Below, piece after piece: positions 28,429 through 38,693 of a stretch of 64,000 bases of DNA. The notes below the pieces were generated by a model, which saw only the letters and a list, made by a program, of their open reading frames with translations, searched no databases and was not told the origin of the DNA. A program made the position numbers and the translations under genes. The first letter of the stretch is position 1. Each line of letters begins with the position of its first letter. Source of the DNA: Streptomyces sp. NBC_00459 (GTDB lineage: Bacteria > Actinomycetota > Actinomycetes > Streptomycetales > Streptomycetaceae); contig NZ_CP107903.1 in the NCBI RefSeq assembly GCF_036013955.1, positions 3,100,001 to 3,164,000 of the forward strand, given 5' to 3'.

Positions 28429-28470
28429 GCGAAAGGGGGGTCTGGGGGCGCAGCCCAAGAGAGCCCGCCC
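28429..28470. repeat. Streptomyces-type intergenic element
   Basis: The G-rich stretch AAAGGGGGGTCTGGGGGC with its GCAGCCC partner is a form I recognise from many Streptomyces intergenic spacers. It lies between the NPD oxidoreductase start and the dnaJ stop. Function unknown; recognition is from memory, not from a search. Confidence 0.4.
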
Positions 28471-28487
28471 CCCCTCCCTCAACTCCC

Positions 28488-29621
28488 TCAGCGCCCGTTG
28501 AACGCGTCCTTCAACCGCGAGAACAACCCCTGCTGCCCAGGCTGGAACTGCCCCATGGGCCGCTCCTCACCCCGCAGCTTCGCCAGCTCCCGCAGCAACC
28601 GCTCCTGCTCGGGATCGAGCTTCGAAGGAGTCATGACCTCGACATGCACCAGGAGGTCACCACGCCCACCGCCCCGGAGATGCGTGACTCCGCGCCCGTG
28701 CAGAGGGATCGACTGCCCGGACTGTGTGCCCGGACGGATGTCGACCTCCTCCAGCCCGTCGAGCGTCTCCAACGGCACCTTCGTGCCCAGCGACGCCGCC
28801 GTCATCGGAAGGGTCACCGTGCAGTGCAGGTCGTCCCCGCGCCGCTGGAACTGCGCGTGCGGCAGCTCATGGATCTCGACGTACAGGTCACCGGCGGGAC
28901 CACCGCCGGGTCCCACCTCGCCCTCACCGGCGAGCTGGATCCTCGTACCGTTGTCGACCCCCGCGGGGATCTTCACGGTCAGCGTCCGGCGTGACCGCAC
29001 CCGCCCGTCGCCCGCGCACTCGGGGCACGGCGTCGGAACGACGGTCCCGAACCCCTGGCACTGCGGGCAGGGCCGCGAGGTCATGACCTGGCCGAGGAAG
29101 GACCGCGTCACCTGGGACACCTCACCCCGCCCGCGACACATGTCGCAGGTCTGGGCCGAGGTCCCCGGCGCAGCGCCCTCACCACTGCAGGTACCGCACA
29201 CCACGGCCGTGTCGACCTGGATGTCCTTGGTGGTCCCGAAGGCGGCTTCGTCGAGCTCGATGTCGAGCCTGATCATCGCGTCCTGGCCGCGCCGCGTACG
29301 CGACCTCGGCCCCCGCTGGGAGGCTGTTCCGAAGAACGCGTCCATGATGTCCGAGAAGTTCCCGAAGCCACCGGCTCCGAAGCCGCCCGCGCCGCCACCC
29401 GCCTGCGAGAGGGGGTCACCGCCGAGGTCGTAGACCTGCTTCTTCTGCGGGTCCGACAACACCTCGTACGCGGCGTTGATCTCCTTGAACCGCTCCTGCG
29501 TCTTCGGATCGGGGTTGACGTCCGGGTGCAGCTCGCGGGCGAGCCTCCTGAACGCCTTCTTGATCTCGTCCTGGGACGCGTCGCGGCGCACGCCGAGTAC
29601 GGCGTAGTAGTCCGTGGCCAC
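28488..29621 (-). CDS. dnaJ: Chaperone DnaJ (second copy, DnaJ2 type)
   Basis: 377 residues with full type I architecture. The J-domain is at 1-65 with the HPD tripeptide (ELHPDVNPD), followed by a Gly/Phe-rich linker (GGGAGGFGAGGFGNF). Four zinc-finger Cys-x2-Cys-x-Gly-x-Gly repeats lie at about 145-210 (CGTCSGEG, CDMCRGRG, CPQCQGFG, CPECAGDG), then the substrate-binding C-terminal barrels. It stimulates DnaK ATPase and delivers unfolded clients. The GTG start directly abuts the hrcA stop (TAA), so it is expressed from the hrcA promoter; being next to hrcA rather than dnaK-grpE marks it as the DnaJ2 copy. Confidence 0.95.
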   Translation of the reverse strand: MATDYYAVLGVRRDASQDEIKKAFRRLARELHPDVNPDPKTQERFKEINAAYEVLSDPQKKQVYDLGGDPLSQAGGGAGGFGAGGFGNFSDIMDAFFGTASQRGPRSRTRRGQDAMIRLDIELDEAAFGTTKDIQVDTAVVCGTCSGEGAAPGTSAQTCDMCRGRGEVSQVTRSFLGQVMTSRPCPQCQGFGTVVPTPCPECAGDGRVRSRRTLTVKIPAGVDNGTRIQLAGEGEVGPGGGPAGDLYVEIHELPHAQFQRRGDDLHCTVTLPMTAASLGTKVPLETLDGLEEVDIRPGTQSGQSIPLHGRGVTHLRGGGRGDLLVHVEVMTPSKLDPEQERLLRELAKLRGEERPMGQFQPGQQGLFSRLKDAFNGR

Positions 29622-30638
29622 TTAGGACTCCGCCAGGATCTGTCCGACGTACCGTGCCACTGCGCGTACCGCTCCCATCGTTCCCGGGTAGTCCATGCGG
29701 GTCGGTCCGACCACGCCGAGCTTGGCTACTGCCTCGCCGCCCGAACCGTAGCCGACCGACACGACGGACGTGGAGTTGAGTCCCTCGTATTTGTTCTCGT
29801 GACCGATTCGTACGGTCATGCTCGAATCCCCGGCCTCACCAAGGAGTTTGAGAAGTACGACCTGTTCCTCCAACGCTTCCAGTACCGGCCGGATAGTGAG
29901 GGGAAAGTCATGTCCGAAGCGGGTCAGATTGGCGGTTCCGCCGATCATCAGCCGCTCCTCGGCCTCCTCGACGAGCGTTTCCAGGAGGGTGGAGAGCACC
30001 GTCGCGACGGCTCCCCTGTCCTCCGCCTCGAAGGCCTCCGGGAGGTCCTGCACGAGCTGCGGCACATCCGCGAAACGGCGGCCCGCGACCCGGCTGTTGA
30101 GCCGCGCGCGTAGATCCGCCAGAGACGTCTCCCCGAAGGGCGCCGGGCAGTCGATCATCCGCTGCTCCACGCGGCCGGTGTCCGTGATCAGCACGAGCAT
30201 CACGCGCGCGGGAGCGAGCGAGAGCAGCTCCACGTGCCGGACGGTCGACCGGGTGAGTGACGGATACTGCACGACGGCGACCTGCCGCGTCAGCTGCGCC
30301 AGCAACCGGACCGTCCGCCCGACGACGTCATCGAGGTCGACGGCGCCGTCCAGGAAGTTCTGGATGGCGCGCCGCTCGGGTGCCGTCATCGGCTTGACGC
30401 CGGCGAGCCTGTCGACGAAGAGCCGGTAGCCCTTCTCGGTCGGGATGCGCCCGGCGCTGGTGTGGGGCTGGGCGATGAAGCCCTCGTCCTCCAGCGCCGC
30501 CATGTCGTTGCGGACGGTCGCCGGCGAGACCCCGAGGTTGTGCCGCTCGGTGAGTGCCTTGGACCCGACCGGCTCCTCGGTGCCGACATAGTCCTGGACG
30601 ATCGCGCGCAGCACTTCGAGCCTGCGTTCACTGAGCAT
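29622..30638 (-). CDS. hrcA: Heat-inducible transcription repressor HrcA
   Basis: 338 residues from the ATG at 30638, chosen for the GGAGGTG ribosome site 6 nt upstream. An N-terminal winged-helix DNA-binding domain ([42 protein letters not shown]-like [14 protein letters not shown]) is followed by a GAF-like dimerisation and effector region. HrcA represses class I heat-shock genes by binding CIRCE and is kept active by GroEL. A CIRCE-type site at 30740-30766 indicates autoregulation of the hrcA-dnaJ operon. Confidence 0.95.
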   Translation of the reverse strand: MLSERRLEVLRAIVQDYVGTEEPVGSKALTERHNLGVSPATVRNDMAALEDEGFIAQPHTSAGRIPTEKGYRLFVDRLAGVKPMTAPERRAIQNFLDGAVDLDDVVGRTVRLLAQLTRQVAVVQYPSLTRSTVRHVELLSLAPARVMLVLITDTGRVEQRMIDCPAPFGETSLADLRARLNSRVAGRRFADVPQLVQDLPEAFEAEDRGAVATVLSTLLETLVEEAEERLMIGGTANLTRFGHDFPLTIRPVLEALEEQVVLLKLLGEAGDSSMTVRIGHENKYEGLNSTSVVSVGYGSGGEAVAKLGVVGPTRMDYPGTMGAVRAVARYVGQILAES

Positions 30639-30739
30639 CGCGCACACCTCCAGCTACTGTCGTCCCCTGTTGCGCCTACCCGGTACCCGGTTCTCCCGCC
30701 CGGGCCATCATCGGCTCTTCGGCTCTCCATTGGCCTTCC

Positions 30740-30766
30740 CTGGCACTCTTCGTGTCCGAGTGCCAG
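30740..30766. promoter_or_regulatory. CIRCE operator (HrcA site)
   Basis: Perfect 9-bp inverted repeat CTGGCACTC-N9-GAGTGCCAG, matching the CIRCE layout (consensus TTAGCACTC-N9-GAGTGCTAA) in arm length and spacer. It lies about 100 nt upstream of the hrcA start, between hrcA and the divergent MBL hydrolase gene, so it may also influence that gene. Confidence 0.88.
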
Positions 30767-30915
30767 AGTTCCCCGGCCCAGTGTACGGCTGTCGGGTACA
30801 CCCCCGGCAAGGGCGGCCTGCGCCGATCTGCCGACGTGTACCGACCTGTCCTGCGATGTCGTGTGCCGCGAGCTGTCCGGCCCACAGGTCGGGCCTCTCC
30901 GGCTAGCGTCGCCGT

Positions 30916-31704
30916 ATGAAGGTGACTTGGGAAGAGCCGAGGTGGCACGACCTGGGCTGGGAGCGCCTGGCGGCCGGGGTGGGCCGGTGCCGGCTGCCGG
31001 TCTGGGACTGCACGGTGGGGCTGGTGACCGGGCCGGGCGGCGCACTGCTGATCGATGCCGGATCGAGTCTCGCGGAGGGTGCGAGGCTGCGCCTGGAGGC
31101 CCAGGAACTCGCCGGTCGCCGTGTGGACTTTCTCGCACTCACGCACCGCCACTTCGATCACGTTTTCGGGGCGGCGGCGTTCGCGGGTGCGCAGGTCCTG
31201 GCCGCGGAGGATGCGGAGGGCGCCGGGGGCGAATTCGGGAAAGTGGGGCGCGAGGCGTTGTGCGCGGACGCGGTACGCAACGGTCTGGACGTCCGTGCGG
31301 CGGAGGAGGCGGCGGACACCCTGGTCGTTCCGCACAGACACGTCCGGGCGGACCTCACCGTCGAGGTCGAACTGGGCGACGGCCCGAAAGCCCTCCTGAG
31401 GACGGTCGGCCCGGGCCACACCCGCAACGACCTGGTGGTCGTCGTACCCGGTGCCGGCAGCGGCGACGACGCGCCGACCGTCGTCTTCTGCGGCGACCTG
31501 GTCGAGGAGTCGGGCGAACCCCAGGCCGGCCCCGACGCCGTACCGTCGCGCTGGCCGGCGGCCCTCGACCGCCTCCTCGCCCTGGGCGGCGAGGAGGCGC
31601 TGTACGTACCCGGCCACGGCGCGGTGGTGGACGCGGCGTTCGTACGGGCCCAACGGGACGCCCTGGCAACGCGTTTCGGCGTGTCGCGGGAGCCGGTGAA
31701 CTGA
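30916..31704 (+). CDS. Metallo-beta-lactamase-fold hydrolase
   Basis: 262 residues. The MBL metal motif is THRHFDHVFG (H-x-H-x-D-H), with further ligands in VGPGHTRNDLVV, FCGDLVEESG and a closing YVPGHGAVVD. The order is that of small glyoxalase II-like hydrolases; the substrate is unknown. It diverges from hrcA across about 280 nt holding the CIRCE site. The DUF3097 gene follows in the same direction after about 30 nt, so the two are probably co-transcribed. Confidence 0.88.
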   Translation: MKVTWEEPRWHDLGWERLAAGVGRCRLPVWDCTVGLVTGPGGALLIDAGSSLAEGARLRLEAQELAGRRVDFLALTHRHFDHVFGAAAFAGAQVLAAEDAEGAGGEFGKVGREALCADAVRNGLDVRAAEEAADTLVVPHRHVRADLTVEVELGDGPKALLRTVGPGHTRNDLVVVVPGAGSGDDAPTVVFCGDLVEESGEPQAGPDAVPSRWPAALDRLLALGGEEALYVPGHGAVVDAAFVRAQRDALATRFGVSREPVN

Positions 31705-31735
31705 CGGCAGGACCGCTTCTCCTATCGTCATCCGA

Positions 31736-32593
31736 ATGCGCCAGTACTCTCCGGACCTGACCCCGCCGTGGAAGAAGCCCAAGCCCGTGCCGCAGGTCCC
31801 GGCAGACCCGGGCCTGGTGGTCGAGGAGCCGGGTACGGGCTTCTGCGGCGCGGTGATCCGCTGCGAGGCGGGCACGGTCACCCTGGAGGACCGCTTCGGC
31901 AAACACCGTGTGTTCCCGCTGGAGCCGGGCGGCTTCCTGCTGGAGGGCAGGACGGTGACCCTCGTACGCCCGTCCCCGGGAACGTCTCCTTCTTCGTCCC
32001 CGGCACGTCCGTCCCGCACCGCTTCCGGCTCGGTGGCGGTTCCCGGTGCCCGGGCACGGGTGGCCCGGGCGGGGCGGATCTATGTCGAGGGGCGTCACGA
32101 CGCCGAACTGGTCGAGAAGGTGTGGGGCGACGATCTGCGGGTCGAGGGCGTGGTCGTCGAGTACCTGGAGGGCATCGACGACCTGCCCGCGATCGTGACC
32201 GAGTTCGCTCCCGGCCCGGACGCCCGCCTGGGCATCCTGGTGGACCACCTGGTTCCGGGCACGAAGGAGTTCCGGATCGCGCAGTCGGTGACGAGCGAAC
32301 ACGCGCTGGTGGTCGGGCATCCGTACATCGACGTGTGGGAGGCGGTGAAACCGGCCTCACTGGGCATCCCGGGCTGGCCCCGGATCCCGCACGGACAGGA
32401 CTGGAAGACGGGGGTGTGCAGGGAACTGGGGTGGCCGGACAACACGGGGGCGGTGTGGCGGGCGATTCTGGCGCGGGTGGGCTCGTACCGGGACCTGGAA
32501 CCGGAGCTGCTGGGCCGCGTGGAGGAACTGATCGACTTCGTCACGGCACCGCACTCCAGCCCGTCCGGGGGTCCCTCCTCTGGGGGAGTCTGA
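31736..32593 (+). CDS. DUF3097 family protein with a TOPRIM-like segment
   Basis: 285 residues, actinobacterial DUF3097. The N-terminus is a small beta domain (GFCGAVIRCEAGTVTLEDRFGKHRVFPLEPG). A Ser/Pro-rich linker leads to RIYVEGRHDAELVEKVWGDDLR, a VEG-x2-DA pattern like TOPRIM domains, and then LGILVDHLVPGTKEFRIA, where Asp-x-Leu would fit the second TOPRIM acidic motif. Function is not established; a nucleic-acid role is possible by analogy only. It follows the MBL hydrolase gene and converges on hemW with 13 nt between stop codons. Confidence 0.85.
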   Translation: MRQYSPDLTPPWKKPKPVPQVPADPGLVVEEPGTGFCGAVIRCEAGTVTLEDRFGKHRVFPLEPGGFLLEGRTVTLVRPSPGTSPSSSPARPSRTASGSVAVPGARARVARAGRIYVEGRHDAELVEKVWGDDLRVEGVVVEYLEGIDDLPAIVTEFAPGPDARLGILVDHLVPGTKEFRIAQSVTSEHALVVGHPYIDVWEAVKPASLGIPGWPRIPHGQDWKTGVCRELGWPDNTGAVWRAILARVGSYRDLEPELLGRVEELIDFVTAPHSSPSGGPSSGGV

Positions 32594-32606
32594 GGACGAG
32601 GTCCCT

Positions 32607-33839
32607 TCAGTCCACCAGGTCCCGAACCACCGCGTCCGCCAGCAACCGCCCCCGCAACGTCAACACCGCCCGCCCCTCGCCATAGGGCCCCGCCTCCAGC
32701 AGCCCCTCCCCCAGCGCCCGCCCCGCAGCCACCAGCCCGGCGGAGCGCAACAGCGCCAACGGCACGCCCTCCCGCAACCTCAGCTCCAGCAGAACGCGCT
32801 CCACCCGCCGGTCCTCCTCCGACAGCACCTCACGCCCCGCCCCCGGCGACCGCCCCGCCGCGAGCGCCCCGGCGTACGCTCCCGGATGCTTCACGTTCCA
32901 CCACCGCACGCCCCCCACATGGCTGTGCGCCCCGGGCCCCGCGCCCCACCAGTCGGCGCCGCGCCAGTACAGCTCGTTGTGGAGGCACCGGGCTGCCCGC
33001 GAGGTCGCCCAGTTGGACACCTCGTACCACTCGTAACCCGCCGTGCCCAGCACCTCGTCCGCGATCAGATACCGGTCCGCGTGCACGTCGTCGTCGGTCA
33101 TCGGCACCTCGCCCCGGCGGATACGCCGAGCCAGCTGCGTCCCCTCCTCGACGATCAGGGCGTACGCGCTGACGTGATCCGGCCCCGCCCCGAGCACCGC
33201 CTCCAGTGAGGCCCGCCAGTCGTCGTCGGACTCCCCGGGGGTGCCGTAGATCAGGTCGAGGTTCACATGTTCGAACCCCACGGCCCGCGCCTCCGCCACG
33301 CACGCCTCGGGGCGCCCTGGCGTGTGCGTACGGTCCAGCACCTTCAGCACGTGCTGCTTCGCGCTCTGCATCCCGAACGAGATCCGGTTGAAGCCGCCCT
33401 CGCGCAGGGTGGCCAGATACCGCTCGTCCACCGACTCCGGATTCGCCTCCGTCGTCACCTCCGCGTCCGCCGCGAGGCCGAACTCGTCGCGGATCGAGCG
33501 CAGCATCCGTACGAGATCGTCGGCGGCCAGCAGAGTGGGCGTACCGCCTCCGACGAACACCGTGCGGACCGGCCGCGGGTCGTCGCCCAGCACCTTGCGC
33601 GCCAGCCGTACCTCGTCGGTCAGGGTGTCCGCGTAGTTGTCGCGGGAGGCCAGCACACCGCCCGTGCCGCGCAGCTCGGTCGCCGTGTAGGTGTTGAAGT
33701 CGCAGTAGCCGCAGCGGGTCGCGCAGTACGGGACATGGAGGTAGAACCCGAGAGGACGGTCCGCGGCCCCGGCGAGCGCGGGGGCGGGCAGGGCACCGTC
33801 TTCGGGGACGGGTTCGCCGTCGGGGAGTGCGGAGGGCAT
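32607..33839 (-). CDS. hemW: HemW, radical SAM heme-associated protein
   Basis: 410 residues from the ATG at 33839 (MPSALPDGE), with GGAGG very close upstream; an ATG three codons earlier is possible. The radical SAM cluster motif is YCATRCGYCDF (Cys-x3-Cys-x2-Cys) near residue 45, followed by VFVGGGTPTLL and the oxidase-like C-terminal HemN domain with LHNELYWRGADWWG. HemW proteins were long annotated as coproporphyrinogen III oxidases, but they lack that activity and bind heme, probably acting as heme chaperones. The gene lies between DUF3097 and the SpoIIE phosphatase, about 75 nt downstream of the latter. Confidence 0.93.
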   Translation of the reverse strand: MPSALPDGEPVPEDGALPAPALAGAADRPLGFYLHVPYCATRCGYCDFNTYTATELRGTGGVLASRDNYADTLTDEVRLARKVLGDDPRPVRTVFVGGGTPTLLAADDLVRMLRSIRDEFGLAADAEVTTEANPESVDERYLATLREGGFNRISFGMQSAKQHVLKVLDRTHTPGRPEACVAEARAVGFEHVNLDLIYGTPGESDDDWRASLEAVLGAGPDHVSAYALIVEEGTQLARRIRRGEVPMTDDDVHADRYLIADEVLGTAGYEWYEVSNWATSRAARCLHNELYWRGADWWGAGPGAHSHVGGVRWWNVKHPGAYAGALAAGRSPGAGREVLSEEDRRVERVLLELRLREGVPLALLRSAGLVAAGRALGEGLLEAGPYGEGRAVLTLRGRLLADAVVRDLVD

Positions 33840-33914
33840 GTCCTCCATTGTCCAGCACCGGCGAGGCGGCCCGTCCGACGGACCCGATGCCCTGCCCGAC
33901 ACCCCGGGCGCGAG

Positions 33915-35996
33915 TCACTCGCGGAGCGGGTCCGCCTGGAGCACGAGCAGCGCCAGATCGTCCTCCGGCGGCTTCTCCCCGAACTCGTGCACGAGCCGGC
34001 GGATACGTTCCGCGATCAGCTGCGCGTTCAGTCCGGCGCAGTCGGCGAGGGCGTTGGCCAGCCCGTCGCCGTCGTCGAACTGGCGGGGCCCGCAGCGCCG
34101 CTCGGTCACCCCGTCGGTGACGCACAGCAGGCTGTCGCCGGGCCGCAGCTCGAAGCTCCCGCTCGTGTACGTCTCGTCCTCGACGACCCCGAGCAGCGTC
34201 TGCGGTTCGGCGGCCGTACGGACCTCACCGCCCGCCCTGAGCACCAGGGGCAGCGGATGCCCGGCCGAGGCGACAGTGCAGCGCACGCCTCCCTCGAAGG
34301 GCGCGAGTTCGCCGTAGAGGAGGGAGAGGAAGCGGGTCTGCGGCCCCTCGCCCGGACGTGCCGAAGCCAGGACGCCAGGGACGGCCGAGGCGACCGAACC
34401 CGCGGGGCCCACCACTGGGGCGGGACGCCCGTCCGCCGCGACCAGCGCCCGGGCCGCCGCGTCCGCCGTCTCCGTCGCATCGTCGAGGAGCAGCTGGTTG
34501 AGGCGGTCGAGGACGTCGGCGACGCGGTAGCCCTCGCGGGCGAGCAGCCGCAGCCAGGGGCGGGCGAGGCCGATCACCACGGCGGCTTCCGGGCCCTTGC
34601 CCTGGACATCGCCGACGGCGAAGCACCAGCGGCCGTCGCCGGCCGGGAAGAGGTCGTAGAAGTCGCCGCTGGGCCCTCCCTTGTCGCAGGGTTCGTAGAC
34701 GAGGGCGCTGGTGACGCCGGGGATCTCGGCGACGGCGCCGGGGAGCAGGCCGCGCTGGAGGACACGGCTGATGGTGGCCTGGCGGGCGTACTGGCGGGCG
34801 GCGCCGATGGCGAGCGCGACACGGCGGCTGAGATCCTCGACCAGGCCGGTGACCTCGTCGGGGAAGCGGATCGCGCCGGCCCGCCCGATGACCAGCGTGC
34901 CGAGCGGCCGGCCGCCCGCGACCAGCCGGTAGGCGAGCGCGGAGCCGGTCTCCCCATGCGCGCCGAGCGCCTCACCGGGCCAGGGCACGGTGACCGGCCC
35001 GGTTCTGGTGGTGTCGGGCGGGCGCGGCGGGTCCTTCTCCAGGGCGCGCCACAGCTCCTCGACCAGGTCCTCGCTGCTGTGCCAGACCCGGGCGAGCCGC
35101 GGCCCGGGCCCGGTGTACCCCCCGTCCCCGCCTCCAGCCCCGCCTCCTTCGCCCCAGCTGCCGCGTCCCATGGACTCGTCCTCCAGCCACACCGCGCACC
35201 AGTCGGCGAGGCGTGGCACGAGGAGCTGCCCGGTGAGCGCGGCCACGAGGTCCTCGTCGAGCTGCCCGGCGAGGAGGTCGGACGCCTCGGCGAGGAAGGA
35301 GAGGGCGCCGTGATTGAGCCACTCCTGGTCGCACGGACCGCGCGGCGGCTCGGGGGCGAGGATCTCGGCGACCCGTAACCCGTGCCCGAGGGTCTGCGTG
35401 GCGGCGTACGCGTCGACGTCGTCGTCGACCGTCACACCTTCGGCGGGGAGCCGCGCCCAGACGGTCTTGATACCGGTGCGGTAGGTGACGCCCCAGGCCT
35501 CGGAGAGCACGGAGACGAGGCGAAGGCCACGCCCGTACTCCGGTATGTCATACGGGAGTTCGACACCGCCGTCCCGGGGGGCGCGGGACGGGTGGTGATC
35601 GGACACCTCGACGACGAGTGCGACGCCGACGCCCGCCTCCTCCTCGTCACCTGCTCCCCGCTCCCCCTCCTCCGGTCCGCCCGGGGTCTCCAGGCGGCAC
35701 TGCAGTTCCACGTCGGTCCCCGCGTGGACGACCGCGTTGGTGACGAGTTCGCTGACGACCACCATGGCGTCGTCGGTGAGCCGGTCGGGCAGCGCGGCGG
35801 CACCGGGCAGGCCGAGCCGGGCCCATTCGGCGAGGGCGGCACGTACGAGGCCACGGGCGGCGCCGGGCGCGAGGGGGCCGCCACCCAGCGTGGCGTGTGC
35901 GACCGTGCGCCGGTCCGCGCCCCGCCGCGCGAGCGCGCCGGGCGCACGGGACGGCGCACGGGGCACGGTCTCCCGTTGCGTCGGAATGGCCCCCAT
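33915..35996 (-). CDS. RsbU-like PP2C phosphatase with ATPase and GAF domains
   Basis: 693 residues from the ATG at 35996, chosen for GGGGAG 6 nt upstream. The N-terminal third is an anti-sigma-type HATPase domain (ALPDRLTDDAMVVVSELVTNAVVHAG, with the N-box Asn, and YGRGLRLVSVLSEAWG). A GAF-like middle (ADWCAVWLEDE ... FPDEVTGLVEDL) follows, then a SpoIIE/PP2C phosphatase (GGPSGDFYDLFP, VGDVQGKGPEAA, LLCVTDGVTE, LALLVL). It should dephosphorylate an anti-anti-sigma factor and may also act as an Ser/Thr kinase toward one, linking a signal to an alternative sigma factor. No partner genes lie next to it. Confidence 0.88.
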   Translation of the reverse strand: MGAIPTQRETVPRAPSRAPGALARRGADRRTVAHATLGGGPLAPGAARGLVRAALAEWARLGLPGAAALPDRLTDDAMVVVSELVTNAVVHAGTDVELQCRLETPGGPEEGERGAGDEEEAGVGVALVVEVSDHHPSRAPRDGGVELPYDIPEYGRGLRLVSVLSEAWGVTYRTGIKTVWARLPAEGVTVDDDVDAYAATQTLGHGLRVAEILAPEPPRGPCDQEWLNHGALSFLAEASDLLAGQLDEDLVAALTGQLLVPRLADWCAVWLEDESMGRGSWGEGGGAGGGDGGYTGPGPRLARVWHSSEDLVEELWRALEKDPPRPPDTTRTGPVTVPWPGEALGAHGETGSALAYRLVAGGRPLGTLVIGRAGAIRFPDEVTGLVEDLSRRVALAIGAARQYARQATISRVLQRGLLPGAVAEIPGVTSALVYEPCDKGGPSGDFYDLFPAGDGRWCFAVGDVQGKGPEAAVVIGLARPWLRLLAREGYRVADVLDRLNQLLLDDATETADAAARALVAADGRPAPVVGPAGSVASAVPGVLASARPGEGPQTRFLSLLYGELAPFEGGVRCTVASAGHPLPLVLRAGGEVRTAAEPQTLLGVVEDETYTSGSFELRPGDSLLCVTDGVTERRCGPRQFDDGDGLANALADCAGLNAQLIAERIRRLVHEFGEKPPEDDLALLVLQADPLRE

Positions 35997-36569
35997 GGGC
36001 AGCTCCCCGGGCAGTTCGTACGAATACACCTCAGTGGACGCGGACAGAGTGACAGACCGACCACGCCCATGAGCGCCGAGTTACGAAGTGGGCCGCCAAG
36101 AGCGGGAACAGTGCTACGGAAGTGGTCGAAGAAAGACAGATTCGGGCATCCGACCTGCGCCCGCCGCTCGCCGCGACGACCGCGGCCCGGGACGGCGACT
36201 TCGCGAAGGTGCCAGAAACCGGACACGGCCCGGTGGCCCCTCGTTCGTCCCGGCAGTGAGGCGCCAGCCCGGACGGCGTGCACCACGAGCGGAACAGCGG
36301 TACCGGGCCGCGGGCAGCCCGGGGAACTCGGGGAGCCCGCGGACACGCGGCCGACAGCGCACTCAGCGCCGGCTCGGCGGACCGGAAACAGCAACTGCCC
36401 GGGGAGAACCCCCGGACAGGGCAAGGCTGATCAGCCAGGTGCGCGCACTACGTCAACTGATGGACAGGGGCCGCCGATCCTGACCTGAGGGGCGCGGGGA
36501 ACTGCGCGACCGGCCACAGCGGCGCCGCAGCAGCCGTCGCGAGTCCCCCACCACGCCTCCGCGACCGCG
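35997..36569. other. 573-nt spacer without a convincing gene
   Basis: Between the SpoIIE phosphatase start and the acyl-CoA ligase stop. Open frames here are Arg/Pro/Gly rich, lack ribosome sites and look like G+C-driven noise. It contains the phosphatase promoter region and, at 36489-36540, a Streptomyces-type repeated element. Confidence 0.5.
36489..36540. repeat. Recurrent GGGGCGCGGGGAACTGCGCG element
   Basis: This sequence and its following CACAGCGGCGCCGCAG part belong to a motif that recurs in intergenic DNA of many Streptomyces genomes (recognised from memory). A related G-rich element lies at 62529-62590. Its function is unknown; terminator-like and repeat-RNA roles have been imagined. 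Confidence 0.5.
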
Positions 36570-38444
<1,875 letters not shown>

Positions 38445-38501
38445 GACATCCTCCGGGGCCCGCGGCAGTGCGGCGGCTGGCTCATTTGCGGCTGTTGTTT
38501 A

Positions 38502-38511
38502 ACTCGCGAGT
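38502..38511. promoter_or_regulatory. Palindrome upstream of the acyl-CoA ligase gene
   Basis: ACTCGCGAGT, a perfect 10-bp palindrome inside an AT-richer patch (TTTAACTCGCGAGTAAC), 58 nt before the ligase start. Size and position are those of a TetR-family operator; fatty-acid genes are often controlled this way. The regulator is not in this window. Confidence 0.5.
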
Positions 38512-38629
38512 AACTACCGAGCAGAGATCAGAGTAAGGCGCGACCGCCCGGCGCGTAAGGGGCGACGGCCTGTCACTTCGTGCAGAGATCGACTGTTCGC
38601 TCCGTACAGGCCGACGGTACGCATACGAA

Positions 38630-38663
38630 GGGGGCCCGCCGCGTTGTCACACGGCGAGCCCCC
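38630..38663 (-). terminator. lepA terminator
   Basis: Stem GGGGGC/GCCCCC (38630-38635 with 38658-38663) extended inward by GCCG/CGGC after a 2-nt mismatch, with a 10-nt loop, 31 nt after the lepA stop. Confidence 0.55.
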
Positions 38664-38693
38664 GTTCTCCCTATTCCCGCGGTCCGGGGTTGG

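Noticed and set aside
33267..35378. 700-codon frame antisense to hemW and the SpoIIE phosphatase
   Set aside because: Spans two convincing genes on the opposite strand and carries no recognisable motif.
36088..36483. 130-codon plus-strand frame in the 36-kb spacer
   Set aside because: Arg/Pro/Gly-rich throughout with no ribosome site, domain or membrane segment; overlaps other noise frames.
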